DNA from: Cyanoderma ruficeps
Taxonomy: Eukaryota; Chordata; Aves; Passeriformes; Timaliidae
Reading direction: 5' to 3'
Length of the DNA stretch: 64,000 nucleotides
Assembly: GCA_008694505.1 (NCBI GenBank)
Contig: VZDJ01007753.1
Coordinates: 22,657,800-22,721,799, forward strand
Shown here: positions 1 to 12,081 of the stretch, piece by piece
How positions within the stretch are numbered: the first letter of the stretch is position 1
Layout of the letters: each line of letters starts with the position of its first letter
Program-made: the position numbers and the translations under genes
Notes under the pieces: model-generated
The model's database searches: none
The model's input: only the letters and a program-made list of their open reading frames with translations
Told to the model about the DNA's origin: nothing

Positions 1-1990
1 TTCAGCCTGTCCCCCTTCCCCCCAGAAACAATACCAGGACAAAGCAATCAGTGGTGCTTCTACTTGTGATGCTTGGCAACACTGGAGAAATTCCAAGTAC
101 AGTTACACAATGTGTGTTTTTCATGCACTACCATGGAGTAACAGTACAAAGGGGCAAAACTGATGACAGAAGACACAAAAGCACCGTCTGTTCCTTAGGG
201 CTCTGCCTCTGAATTAACTGCAAGGTGATGTCATTTTCTAGCACTGTGGGGTGAATGGACTAAACTCATGTCATTCAATAATTTTATTCTAATTGGGCCT
301 GGGAGTGAGAAGCCTAAATATGATGAGGTGCTAACAATGAAGGTGCTAATATTAGAGGTACCCTCAAGAATTTACAGTTTGCAGATAAGCATGTGCCTGG
401 AATGGATATTGTAAATCATCTACTCCAACCACTTTCTACCAAAATGTTTGGGTACTAGACAAGTATTCAAAAATACATTAAACTAGAAAAGGGAATTCCC
501 ATTATGCATCTGAAGAACGAGAAATAAAATGTGACTTCTGAACTACATTTCAACCACTGAGAGTGAGCTTAATGTCTCAGGCACAAAAAAAAAAATTTAC
601 TGGTTTTACTATTATTTGCTAATAACTAAGTTACAACCAAAGGAAAAAAAAAAAAATCAAGTGCTTGGCTATGACTTCCATAAAGTTTTAGAAAGAAAAA
701 GACACTCAGTAATAAAGAATCCATACTCTTTGGAAACTGTAGAAAGGGATGCATTACCACTAAGGCAACAATTTCTCATTCTCGTATTCATGAAAATTGG
801 ATCATTAACATCTGGAAGTTCTTTTGGTTCTGTCTGATAAGTATCTAATGGTCTCAGGGACTCTAGTGTTCGTAAAATTAAGTTTGACAGAGAGACATCT
901 TGCAGGAACAGATTTTACATGGAAGTAGATAATTCCTACTGTCAGTTAGAATGGCTTTTTTTTAAATAATACTCCAATGTATTTAGTGCCAGAAAAGTTA
1001 CCAAACTAAAACAATTAGACAATTTTAAGTTTGTTAAACCTTAAAAAATTATTCAATAACACAAGTTTTTTTACCTTGTTTTATTTGGTTTCCAGTTATT
1101 TAGAAAAAAATTCAAAAAGAGTTTTCCTGTGATCTTAGCAACCAAAGCAAATTTAATCCAATCTTTTGTATGTACCAGGGAGAAACCAGCATAATCTGTA
1201 AGCATATTAGGGAATTTTTTTACTTTCAATTTAGTTGGACAATGAGGTATGTTTATTTTGAATTTTGCTGACTGCAACAATCCTTGTGCAGAACATTTTT
1301 TTGATGGTGAAAGAAGGATGATAGGGAGGTTGAGAGCTTGGAGACAAAATAGTGGAGGTTTGTATCTGTCTTTGATATTGCACAGTTGCCTGTAGAAATG
1401 TCTTCTACCTTTATTGAAAGTTTATTTCATAACTGTGCACCCCAGGTCCACCATCTGTGTTCACAGTTTAAAGATACAAACTCTTTCTAGGCTGTACTGG
1501 ATTTCAGCCCACTAGAAACTCCAATTTTTTGTAAGCCTCAGTGTTAGTTCTTACCTTCTGCATCTGCCAGAAACAATCAGAAGAAATCTTGGCCGTTTTC
1601 AAATGACAAAATCACCTACTTAGCAGTGGGAACGAACTTAAGTTCTGCTATGGAAGTTCAGGAACAGTGCACTGCCACCTGAGATGATTACAAAAGCCAG
1701 CTCCTAAAGGCAAGACTTCTTTTGGACATTGAATAGCTTTGCGCTAGCAGGTCATTAAGAGATTGTTTGGGAAAGAGGTGATTTGCACACAGCCAAATGA
1801 AGTGAACATCCTGTTCATTGCTTGCAACTATTGAAATGAACTTTTGTCCCTCCATCTATACCAATTTTTTCAAAGGAGCAAGGACTGTTTGTGTATAACA
1901 ACCACTGGTTTATTTTTAAAATGCAGGCAGGAAATGTAAACAGAATCCTAGGCTTACTGTTAAGCTGCAACCCTTAGTTTATTGGCTGAG
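1..1990. other. Non-coding AT-rich DNA, nothing specific
   Basis: No coding region, RNA gene or recognisable repeat is visible. Short A runs occur near 584-594 and 644-656. The open frames here (up to about 73 codons) contain poly-lysine or low-complexity residues and lack splice or start context, so I read them as chance. The stretch ends at an inverted-repeat element beginning near 1995. Confidence 0.6.
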
Positions 1991-1994
1991 GAAT

Positions 1995-2153
1995 CAATCC
2001 TGAAGGATGCTGAACCTCCTGGCACTAGTCCAGACCAGCACTTCAGCACATGTCAACTTTAACACAAGGGGCCTAGTCCTATGATTAGAGTTAAGCATGT
2101 GTTTATGTGTTTTCCTGGCCTTCAGCCAGGGTGCTCAGCACATTTCAGGATCG
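1995..2153. mobile_element. Degraded palindromic (MITE-like) repeat, ancient amniote type
   Basis: The two halves of this roughly 160-bp stretch are imperfect reverse complements. The outer arm 1995-2019 pairs with 2129-2153 (about 18 of 25 positions). The middle arm 2020-2037 pairs with 2111-2128 in the same register (about 11 of 18). The inner arm 2038-2066 pairs with 2082-2110 with one gap. The right arm contains GTTAAGCATGTG, which recalls an old interspersed palindromic family common in turtle, crocodile and bird genomes; that family link is from memory. The fold-back structure is seen directly. No target-site duplication is recognisable, and the arm divergence suggests an old insertion. 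A non-autonomous DNA transposon is the likeliest explanation. Confidence 0.5.
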
Positions 2154-2598
2154 TGTTTTCAAAAAGATGTGGCGGTATCTGAACTTCAAAGTGAAGTGTG
2201 ACCTATTGATCTTAAATCACCTTCCACACATGCTAGATAGTAACACAGACTAGCCAGCTCAGGCCACATCCTCCTCACACCTTCCTTTGTCTCATGCGTT
2301 CAAGAGAAAGAAAAATGATTAAGCATATTGCAGTTTTTTCTGCCCAGGTTGCACGTTTTAACTCTCATGAAATATAACTCAGAATAAAAATGTGGTGATC
2401 AGGTGTTATGACCCACTATTAAGGGGAAAGAAGCACCTACATCAGGCTAAATCCTGGTTTATCTCAAACCATTATGGTGAAATCTGCAGGTTTGAGCGCA
2501 CACACAGAATTCTATGACCTGTCAGTCCTCCTACACTGAAGGTTGAGGAGTACTGAGGAGTTTGAATGTTAGAGTTCAGGTTTGTAGAGCATTATGGA

Positions 2599-2633
2599 TT
2601 TTTTTTTTTTTTTTTGTTTGATNTTTTTTTTTT
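2599..2633 (+). repeat. Poly-T tract with one unresolved base
   Basis: T runs of 17 and 10 are separated by GTTTGAT, and position 2623 is N. The unresolved base probably reflects homopolymer sequencing trouble, so the tract length here should not be trusted. Confidence 0.85.
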
Positions 2634-3598
2634 GCTAGATCAGTGGAATAGCACTACTGTAAGGTTTATTACAAAATTTAAGAGGCACTTTCAGGATTAG
2701 CCGGAAGGGTAAATCCTAACATCTGAAAGCAAAACCATAGTACTTAAGGTCAATTCTTACAATTTTCCAGTGGTTTAGTGCAGGAATATATTTTATTTTC
2801 CAGCAAATATTCATTTTAGGATACAGCTTTTCAAGACCAAATTTCTAAGTCTACTTCCCTTTCAATGTATTTGAGATACAGAGAGAATATAATGATAGGT
2901 AGTGGTAGCTATTTTAACTGAATATTGCCTTTGATTTAATCTCTTAAGCCTGGATAAGGTTTTAGTTTTACCCAGAGCCCACCATACTAAGAAACACAGT
3001 TGTCATCATTTTCCTCCGGTTCTACTTTCCCTCTAAAGGCATTCCTAAACCCAAGACTAGTATTACATTCGACAGCTAAATTAACTTCCAAAAGTAAAAG
3101 TGGCAAGAACAGCATTTCCAGACATAGACGTTCATTTCTTAATACACATTGCCACCTGGGGAAACCCGAAGATACAGTATTTGCAATGAAATTTAACATA
3201 CTAACTTGAAAATTCATAGTAGTTTCTGAAGTTTATTATACATAATATCTCCAAGACATCCTTGATGTATATGATTACTGATTTTTTCTTAAAGAGAGAT
3301 TTAAAATTTTTACAGAAATTATACACAACTTAATGAAGGCAGAAAGTATAATGAACAGCAGGTAAATTAACTGAGCTAATTAGAAGAAAAACATTACCAG
3401 TTTATTTTGCATTTATTTACTAACTTATTTGCAGGTATATCTGTATTTATAACAAACAGACAAACTCATCTCTGTTACCTATATGGAAATATTTAAGGAT
3501 TTCTAAAATAGAAATCATTATTTGAGGACAATATTCCAACACTGTTGGCAGAGTTTGAGCAAGTAGTTCTGTAAATTGCTGTGAGATCCTAATGTCAA

Positions 3599-3628
3599 AA
3601 AGGCTTCTGAAAATTAAAGAGCTGCTGA
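3599..3628 (+). repeat. 30-bp dispersed repeat, copy A
   Basis: Matches 4893-4922 at 29 of 30 positions (G versus C at the eleventh base). Flanking bases on both sides do not match, so the shared unit is short and sharply bounded. Confidence 0.8.
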
Positions 3629-4892
3629 CACCTCATGGCAAACTTTAAAAACCATTCTCAGCTCACACATCTCTACTATCCTATGATATTCTCTACATTT
3701 GTTTAAAAACCATGTCTGGGTTTAGTTGGTTTGCATTAGCATATGGGTCAAAATAAATTGGATAAAATTTCCAAGGATACATTGTTCATTCAGTTTAGTA
3801 AAAAAAACAACAAAAACAAAACCCAAGTAGAAATGAACTCTTAAGAAAAGTACAGATAAAAAGCTGGCTCTTCCATCAATTGGTCTACCCTAGTCATTAA
3901 TAGAGAGGCGCTGCTGGTAAAATACATAGTTATCTTCCTTTCAGTACTATAATCCTCTCATTTGGGAGTTATTATCTCAGCTGTTTCAAATCACACAAAG
4001 CTGACATTCCATGTAAAAAGTTGTCAGCAAGTTACACTTTTTAATGGTTCAAAGCTGTTGAAAAGTTTCAAAGCTGTGGAACACAAAACAAAAAGGTATT
4101 TTTGCAATGCTTCTGATGTTTTCTCTCCTCCTACACCACACCTTTTTTTTTTTTTTGTGCAGTGTAGTATCTTGTGTTCCCTCAGATGATATTTCCTGAC
4201 AGAGACACCTTTCAATCTGCCAAGGGCTAAATGCATGCTGGATGTAAGAAAAAAATTCAAAATAAGAAAAAAAAATTCCCAAAGAAGAAATTTAAATGCT
4301 GGAAAAGTCATTTTTCCAGTGCAAAACAGCAGCTGAGAGTTTAAATGGGCCATTTTTCAAAGCAAAGTCTTCAACAATCAATCTGGGAGGCATTAAATGA
4401 TTGCAAATAATTCTGGAAATCGTTTACTTTTTTTCTTCAATAACCTATACCTGAGAAGTCAGCAGATATCCCTGTAGTTGCTTGGGATTTCTATAATTGC
4501 TAAAGCATTATGACCAGTCAGATACGTAACAGCTGTAAAAATGTATTCTGTACACCACTAAGCCAACACTTGTTTTACCCTTACCATGGGTACAGCTGCA
4601 GGTATAAGCTAAGTTTGAGGTAACTATAGGGCATTTATTCTTTTCCATAAAATTCTCTTAACATTTCCTTTTACACTGTCTTTTCCTAGGCTTCTGTTTC
4701 TTTGGCAAACTGATTCTGAATGAATCCTACCTGCAAAATTCAGGTAAAATACACAAAACAAATGCATTTAGAAACAACCTAATTTTTGGAAAATAGCCGA
4801 ATTTGTTGGAAAAAGTTTAAGTGCTCTTCTGTATAAATTTCTTAGTATAAATTAGCTTAGTTTATCCTGGTGTAATAAATTGTTACATCAGG

Positions 4893-4922
4893 AAAGGCTT
4901 CTCAAAATTAAAGAGCTGCTGA
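4893..4922 (+). repeat. 30-bp dispersed repeat, copy B
   Basis: Second copy of the sequence at 3599-3628, same orientation, 1294 bp downstream, 29 of 30 identical. Confidence 0.8.
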
Positions 4923-5005
4923 GTTCAAATGTATTCTAGATAAATCAGTCTAATTGTGAAATATATATAAAATATGTATCTAGAATTTGTAGATACTGAT
5001 GTAGA

Positions 5006-5029
5006 TATCTGTATCTGTAGATACAGATA
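5006..5029. repeat. Perfect 11-bp inverted repeat
   Basis: Arms 5006-5016 and 5019-5029 are exact reverse complements around a 2-nt centre (GT). The arms are built of AGATAC/GTATCT words, and similar words lie just upstream (4991-5005), so this is probably a by-product of a degenerate AGATAC repeat rather than a transcribed hairpin. Confidence 0.7.
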
Positions 5030-6149
5030 CTGTAGGATGGTCCAGCTTGGGATTTCCTTGGGAGAAATCCAGGAGCTATTAACATCCTCTTTGATGTAAT
5101 ATGAATAAGTGACATCCATGGCAAGGACCATACTATGTCAATTCCAAGAGGATCCAGGACCTGATTCAATGTTCCACGGCACCAATTTTTCTATTTTTTT
5201 AACCTATTAGTCTGTCATTGAAGCAATAGGTCCTGAGGTCACTGCTGTCATGATCACACATTGTAGTGTGATCTTTGTAGAACATGTTGAACATTTCCAT
5301 CCTTTTACAGAAATTTAAGTGAAGTAACCAACAAGGTCAAAGGTGCAGCATTTGGTAGAGTCAGCTCAATTTTACAAGTTAAAAATTTTAATTTTGCTAC
5401 TCAGAATGACATTAATAATAATAAAAAATTCCCTCATTTCTTATTAGTGTCTCGCTGTGAGAATCTTCATTTGCTCCAGAGAGTTTAACTGTGCATAGCC
5501 TTTGACAAATTTAATTACTTTCCTACTGGTTAACTTTAGGAGCTGTTTCTGCTCAATAAAATCAAATGCAGAAATTGTTGCCTCTTAGATGTATGTTTAA
5601 ACTTCGGAGCACTCAACACTTTATTGCATAGATCTTTGATCTCTAAGGCTGTCAAAGTTTGGGGACTTTGTTTTGCTTCTCCACATTAAAGGTATCTCTG
5701 TTTAAACTTACAATACTCTGTTCATTGACTTTAGTGACATTTTCTTCCTGTATTCAGAATGCTTGCTCATGCATGAGTTGGCTTTTGTTGACAGACTTCA
5801 CAGGCGTCTAAAACTCAGACCCCAGATAATTGTCATTACCCTTTAATATATATCTCTTTAATTTCTGGGTTAATCTAAAATATTTAGGTCTGTTGGTGGT
5901 TCTTAAATGAACTCTATTTGTAGCTATAATTTAAATAATCAGACTCCTACATAATTTCCTCCAGTTCTGAATCTGACAAACTATGCCATGCAGGAAAGGC
6001 TCCTTTGCAGAGATTGCAATCTCAGAAGAGCAGATGACCTGATTAACAGCAAAGCCCTAGTGCTCTTTACATTCACATATGCTGTGCTATGTCCCCAAGG
6101 GTGATTTTTACCTGCACCGTATTTCCCAGTTTCAGTAGCTTCCCAGGCC

Positions 6150-6185
6150 ATTATCATGAGCTATGAAATTATCATGAGCTATGGA
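6150..6185 (+). repeat. 18-bp tandem duplication, two copies
   Basis: Copies 6150-6167 and 6168-6185 (ATTATCATGAGCTATGAA and ATTATCATGAGCTATGGA) differ at one base. Confidence 0.85.
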
Positions 6186-7350
6186 ATTTCCAATTATTTC
6201 CTACTTTTCCTTTTAAAAAAATACACTACTGGCCTGCATTAAATTTTACAGAAGTTTGCTGTCTTTGGAAGAAAAGGGAAATAACCACAGCTTTTCAGTA
6301 CAAGGATAATAATTTTCCATTGTTCATCTACCATAAAAGGCACTTATAAAAGAGTTTAAGGTACGCTTGAAGTGTGTTATGTGAAAGGGCTTGCCATCTC
6401 CTGTTGCTTTCACCATATTAATGCATTTGCCAGACATTATTAATCCTGGCACTAGGAAGTTAGAGGTAAACCAGTGCTTAAACTGTTCCAGTAATGGATA
6501 AAAGAAGTGTATTTCACCTTGCAATCTGAATATTAGAGCACTCTTTGTCTCCTGTGTGTGGTGGTGGATAACATACTGTGGATAAAAACAAAGTTAGATG
6601 AAGCAACAGATACACTATTAGCAGAAAACTTGTGCGTATATAGGAGAGCATTAACCCCTTTTTTCCAGACTGTTCCATTTTCTTTACAGGAATTCTGATT
6701 ACAAAACAGTAAAAATAGTGCAGAATTATTTCATAATGTTATAAAGGTTTTGCTAAAATACATGTTACTATCATCCATATCTCTTAAGTATTTTTCCCTA
6801 AGCACCACATATTTTCCATTAATATTTTAAACAGCTGTTGAACCTACTGGTAGAAGATGAATTTTTGGTTATATTGCAAAATATCCAACTTCACTGTAAG
6901 GATTAAATCATGTCCAATATGTTTGCAAGGGTTTCATTATGCACAAAATAGATATAATTGGTGACCACCTTCTCCAGTCAAAACTGCCTGTTTTCATATT
7001 ACTGAGTTCCCACAGACAAATAATTTTGGATAGAGTATCAGAACAAAAAAGTATTTCCAAGAATTCTTCTATAAATAATCTGGAGATCACACTCATTCTC
7101 AAAACAGTTGAAACAAAAAATACTAGGTATTCAATTAAATAGGCAGCAGTGAGACAGCAGAAAGTTTAGCTGACATTCATTCCTTGGAGTTTGGAACTTC
7201 CAAAAGTCATCATTCTACAACGTGTTTCAATTTTAAGTCTCCAGAGTCCCTATTACAAAGTCAAAATTAATAAAAAGAAAATAAAGGAAGCTATAATGTT
7301 GTTTAAAAAAACATGTGAAATTTAACACAAAAGCTGTTAAAATAACATTA

Positions 7351-7475
7351 CTGTCCGACGTAAACCTAAGAATACAAGGGAATTCCGAACTAGGGCAGAT
7401 GCAATAACCTTAACGCAACCCCGTTGTGCCTACCAATTGCATACATATGGTATGTAAACTAACCCGCTGTTCTGA
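7351..7475. other. CpG-dense patch in CpG-poor surroundings
   Basis: At least six CpG dinucleotides fall within about 125 bp (in CCGACG, TTCCGAA, AACGCA, CCCGTT and CCCGCT), while neighbouring kilobases have very few. The patch begins TGTCCGACG, which read on the minus strand would end in ...CGGACA, as some LTRs do, but no paired end, target duplication or poly(A) signal is well placed. A GTCACGTGCAC E-box lies about 100 bp downstream (around 7576). Nature unknown. Confidence 0.4.
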
Positions 7476-9097
7476 GACCCTCTGATAGAGGACCATATGT
7501 GCTGCAATTGGGAAAGCACAGAGGAGCTGTGTGAGGAGTGCTTTGTCACTGCTTATACTAACTTTCTTCTTGGGTCACGTGCACACCTTCATTGCACCGT
7601 AACCTGTTTGCTTCCACATTGCTGTTTTCTCCCTCACTTTGAATTTATTCTGCTAATTTTAGTTTTATTTGGTTTGATCATTAAGACAAAAATCTTGTCA
7701 GTAAGATTTTTCTACTAAACACTATTTGACAAAATAATTGCATTAGTGAAGTTCCTGTCTCTTAATTGTAAGAATTTTCACCTCAATAATTTTCTTATGT
7801 CTTCTAAAATAAATGGCATATATTTTGGTTTGGTCCTCTCATCTCAGTCCTCTCATCAGTCAGTTTCACCCAAACTCAGAGATGTTTGTTTGGCTCCTCC
7901 AAACTCCTTGATAAGTCTGAAAATAAATTTCTGTTTGTTCCACCTGATTTAGCAACAACTCACTCTCCAGCACATAACATATTTGAGTTGAAATAATTCA
8001 CCATATTATACTTTTGTACTTTCCACCACTTTCACTATTCTCTAGGTAACTTAGTGCAGATTAACATCATCCATTTTCCTGTAAGCAGCAACGTAGACAA
8101 GATGTATCTTTTACTCCATTAAGTATTGATACTTATCATTTATTATTAAAGAGGCTACATTCCTTTTCCCACCATTTTGAATGTCTTTTGAAAATAATTT
8201 AATAGGTTTAACGTTATACCTTAGGAAGAAAATATTATCCTCCTGGGTCACTACACATGCCTACAAGCTCTAACCAGCATAGTAAATAGGTCCAGGTAAA
8301 GTATAAGATAAAACACAGAAAAAACCTTTACTAATTAATAAATAATATACATGAAGTGTGACAAGATAGAATGCACACAAAATGAACTGTGGGATAGCAG
8401 ACAGCAGAACATCAAATTCAAGACGTCTAGATATTTTTGTCAATTTTGGTTACATAATCATGTATAAAAATCATTTCAAGGAACATATAGGGCAACAAAG
8501 AGTGGTCTGGAATTCTGTTTTATTATCTAGCTTCCAAAATCCTTCACTGAGTTTTGAGTGGTTATTTCAGCACTCGCTGAAGGATGGAGACTGTACAAAG
8601 GTGGTTTTGTTTTTCTGTCGTCCCAGGACTTTGCTAATGCTGGATCAGTTGGGTTGGAAATGGAAGCAGTCTCAAGCACTTTGTTCTAGGCTGCTCTAAT
8701 TTAAGACAGTTACCAAAGGCCTCTGGGGGCCAATTTATGGTTAAGGTGTCAACTAGAAGTATGAGCTGTATAGCCTCCCCTCATGGAATGGTGCAGAACT
8801 CTTGCAGTGCCTCCACATGAGGGAAGGTTTCCTTTTTCCTGGTGGGATCCTAAATGTTAATCAGGTCTGCATGTGAACACTTCAGGGGAGTACTGGATCT
8901 TATCCAACTGTGTCCAGCCCAAGAGTGCAATCAGGACATTTCAGTAATCAAAATTAGGAAACGTAATTTTATAAAACCATAGGATTTTTTTCAGGACCGA
9001 AGATGGAATATGTCCTACCTCTTTCAGATAGAATTTCACAGTTCTTTTTATTTTGGGGAATAAAAAGGTGTGGTAGGACCTACTGATCCCAAGCTAC

Positions 9098-9125
9098 TTT
9101 ATGCATATTTATGCATATTTATGCA
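9098..9125 (+). repeat. 10-bp tandem repeat (TTTATGCATA), about 2.7 copies
   Basis: TTTATGCATA is repeated in register, ending in TTTATGCA. Confidence 0.8.
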
Positions 9126-9930
9126 ATGAAATGGATCTGTCACCATGTTCCAGAGAAAGCCAATGACAAACAGGACTTCTCTTGAGCTTCTACAATAAGA
9201 AATTGCAAGAAAAATATTTTTATCTGATTTTACATTATTTTAGACTCCTTTACACTCTCTTTTCACTCCAGTCATTCCTCTCTTTTGCTGATATGGTTTC
9301 ATAGGGGCTACAAGGAGAAGAATGATACTCAGATTTTTAGTATAAAATCTGTTAAAGGTCATGTCAGATAAAGTCAAGGTCAGAATCATGTCTAGTAATA
9401 AATGGAGTATCTAAACAATATAATATTTTCTTATTTCTTTGTGAATAATTTTTCTTTTTAATAGTTGATGATTGTGCCTTTAGTATCATCATTTTTGATT
9501 TTTCTCTCGATGTGATAGGATTGAATTGAATTCAATATATAAATCATTACACAGAAATCAGCATCTCAGAATTTTAGGTTCAGTTTCCTTTTTTGATTGA
9601 AAAGGATGAAGAATTCCTGGCCAGGTGCAAGCTGCTAAGATCCTGTTGACATAATGTTGAATTGAAGTAGACCCTAAGAGAAGGAACGATTTCAAAGAAC
9701 ATAATATCATTCATTAAATGCTTGATTCTTATCCAGGTTACCCCTGAAGTAAGTTGGAAATTAATTTACATCCTTTTAAGAACATCTTCTTACTTTTCTG
9801 TCTACTTTTGAATGCCAAAAGCAGACTATATCAGGAAAGAATTAATTTTTGTCTTTGGAAGCTCATTCACACAGGGTAAATTAGAGAGGTTTTAGTTTTG
9901 TGTGTGCCATTGTATGCATGAAGCAGGTAA

Positions 9931-9959
9931 CTTATGTTATTTGACCTTATGTTATTTGC
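9931..9959 (+). repeat. 15-bp tandem duplication
   Basis: CTTATGTTATTTGAC (9931-9945) is followed directly by CTTATGTTATTTGC (9946-9959). Confidence 0.8.
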
Positions 9960-11960
9960 AGTCTCAGGTATGAAGATATGCTAATCATGCTTCTTAATTT
10001 CTTAAAAAACATCCCTATCTGATGATAAAGTACTGTAGACAGTAACCTGACAGGCATTGTGCTAGACAAGATGCACTTTTTAGTCAACTTCCTTTTTATT
10101 TTCAAACGTTTCTCCTTTCACTCTTGTGGCCTATGGCTGTGCAAGTGGATAAGTGGCTCTTTCAGATCTGATGCCAACATCAGTCTACAAATTGGCAGAT
10201 GGTGCCATGAGGCGAGGCAGTTAGTTGGCAAGCCCCCCACCCCCTGCCCTGCAACCAATTTAGCTTCTTATGTTGGCATGGATCCTGCCATCCTGAGCCA
10301 GTGCCCAAACTAGGCCTTCTAGTGTGTGACTCAATATGCTACTGCTTAGCCCTAGGACAGCTAATCATGTATTCTTTCAAAATTGATGTGAATTAATTAG
10401 GCACTGTGGGCAGGGTCTGAAGGGGGAAAAGTGCATGGTCCTACTAAGTAGAGCAAAGCAGAAATGCATTCCCTGGTAAAACAAAATGTTCTCCCCTTCT
10501 GCCAGTGGCTAAGCACTGCCATTTATTTACTCCTACATCACCTTTCCGTTGAGCAAGATCAGGTTTGAGCTGCTGGCTACTCATTAAGTTGCAACATATT
10601 TGTTTTGTTAATTGGCACCAACATACAGGATATTTTTTTCCCTGGCAAATATAGATCTTCTTGGCAATTGTGCACCCCAAGAAAAGAAGGAAGTGGAAAG
10701 CCCAGTGCCATATAAGTGTAATTAGCTTTAACTGGAGAAACAGAAGCTGGAGTTCAGACAAGCTTGCTGGCTGAGTTATAGGGGAAACTTTATCAGGAAG
10801 TACCGCTGTGTCAGTGGGAAAGTACTGTAGCTATGGATACTGGGGATTGCTGAAATATAATTCAGCTGCATAAAGGCCTAAGCAAAATGAAACAAATCAC
10901 TTCCTTTCCAAAACTTTAGATATTGAACTCCCAGTGTTAGGCCAAAAACGGAAACCCTTTCAACTGATAGAGTGACAGGCTCATAAATTTCACCACAAAA
11001 CCTTGCAGTGGGAAGGACTGTCTCCTGGAGCCTGCTTTCTCACTAGGGACCCTGTGTGTACAATGGCATGTTTGCTCAGGCATTGGGAGCTGGGATGCAG
11101 ACACTAAAGAAAGTTTGATTCTTTCTTAGTGTCTCGGAGTTTCATTCCAACTTGCCAGCAGATGCCACATATACAACGAAAATTCAAGTAGTAGAGAAAC
11201 AGAAATATTATTGTAGGGCTTTAAATACAAGAGGGAGAAAAATAATCTTTTTGTTCCATTCTTTTTCTGTAAAAGTAAACTAATGTTTCATTGGAAATAA
11301 TCTATTTTATGAAAAGCAAAATTATTTTAAAGTTTCAGCTGAAATTTTTTGCCGAGAGTTTCTGCTTTCAACAGTTGTGTTCACCATTGTGTTTACTTTG
11401 CTTACAGTTAGATTAGAAGAGCAAGCAATGACTCTTGTGCAAGTGCATCTGACAATCTGACAAAAGTTTTTGTATGCGGTTTATAATACTACAGTATGTA
11501 CATTTCTTCTTGTGGGCCTTGCATAAAGCAATTTCAGGATGGTGCACAAGTAAAGTAACAACCACCTGTGTGGTTCTGCCACTCTATTCCCTATGGCACC
11601 ATTTTATATGGGCATACAAAATTACAGGTGGCAAAGAAAATATTTACCCTTTTTTATGTAGGAAGTGTGCAGGTAAACTAAGAAAATTTGTTATTTTTTC
11701 TGGTGAGGCTCAAGGAAAGGAAAATTTTTCCACAACTTAAGCTAACTTTGTGACAGAAAAAATAAGGATTTTATATAAATAATAACTGGAAGTATTAGAA
11801 TTTGTGGGATTTTTTGGCTCAGTCAAGTTTGTTGTTTTGGGGGGGAGGCCAGGCATGAGGGAGATGCTGTGAATCCAGGTTACAAAGGGGATTCATAGAG
11901 GGCAAAGAGAAAACAAGAAATACAGATAAGTAATGCTGAAAATTTTGAATTATTAGTACA

Positions 11961-12081
11961 TTTCTCCTTTTTCCTTTCTTTTTTTTTCTTTTTCCCTTCC
12001 CTTCCCCCTTCCCCTGTCTTTTTTCTTCTTCTTTTCTTCTTTCTTCTTTCTTTCTTTTTCTTCTTCTTCTTNCTCCCTTCT
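11961..12081 (+). repeat. Polypyrimidine tract, about 120 nt
   Basis: Positions 11961-12081 contain only C and T apart from one G at 12016 and an N at 12072. Composition runs from CCTT/CCCTT words to (TTC)n and (TTTC)n words. The complementary strand is a polypurine run that encodes a meaningless Arg/Lys/Glu frame, which should not be called a gene. Such tracts can form triplex DNA and are difficult to sequence, in keeping with the unresolved base. Confidence 0.85.

Larger units (their letters stand above)
2160..6140. other. Non-coding AT-rich DNA with minor repeats
   Basis: No gene is visible. The stretch holds a T-rich tract with an ambiguous base (2599-2633), two copies of a 30-bp sequence (3599-3628 and 4893-4922) and a short perfect hairpin (5006-5029). 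The minus-strand open frame of about 109 codons at 4024-4353 runs over T and A tracts and has no gene-like context. Confidence 0.6.
6190..11955. other. Non-coding AT-rich DNA with micro-duplications
   Basis: No gene is visible. Small tandem repeats lie at 9098-9125 and 9931-9959, and a CpG-dense patch at 7351-7475. The interval 10110-10330 is somewhat more GC-rich and has a C-rich run (CCCCCCACCCCCTGCCC, about 10233-10249), but its open frame (about 84 codons) has no recognisable domain. Confidence 0.55.
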
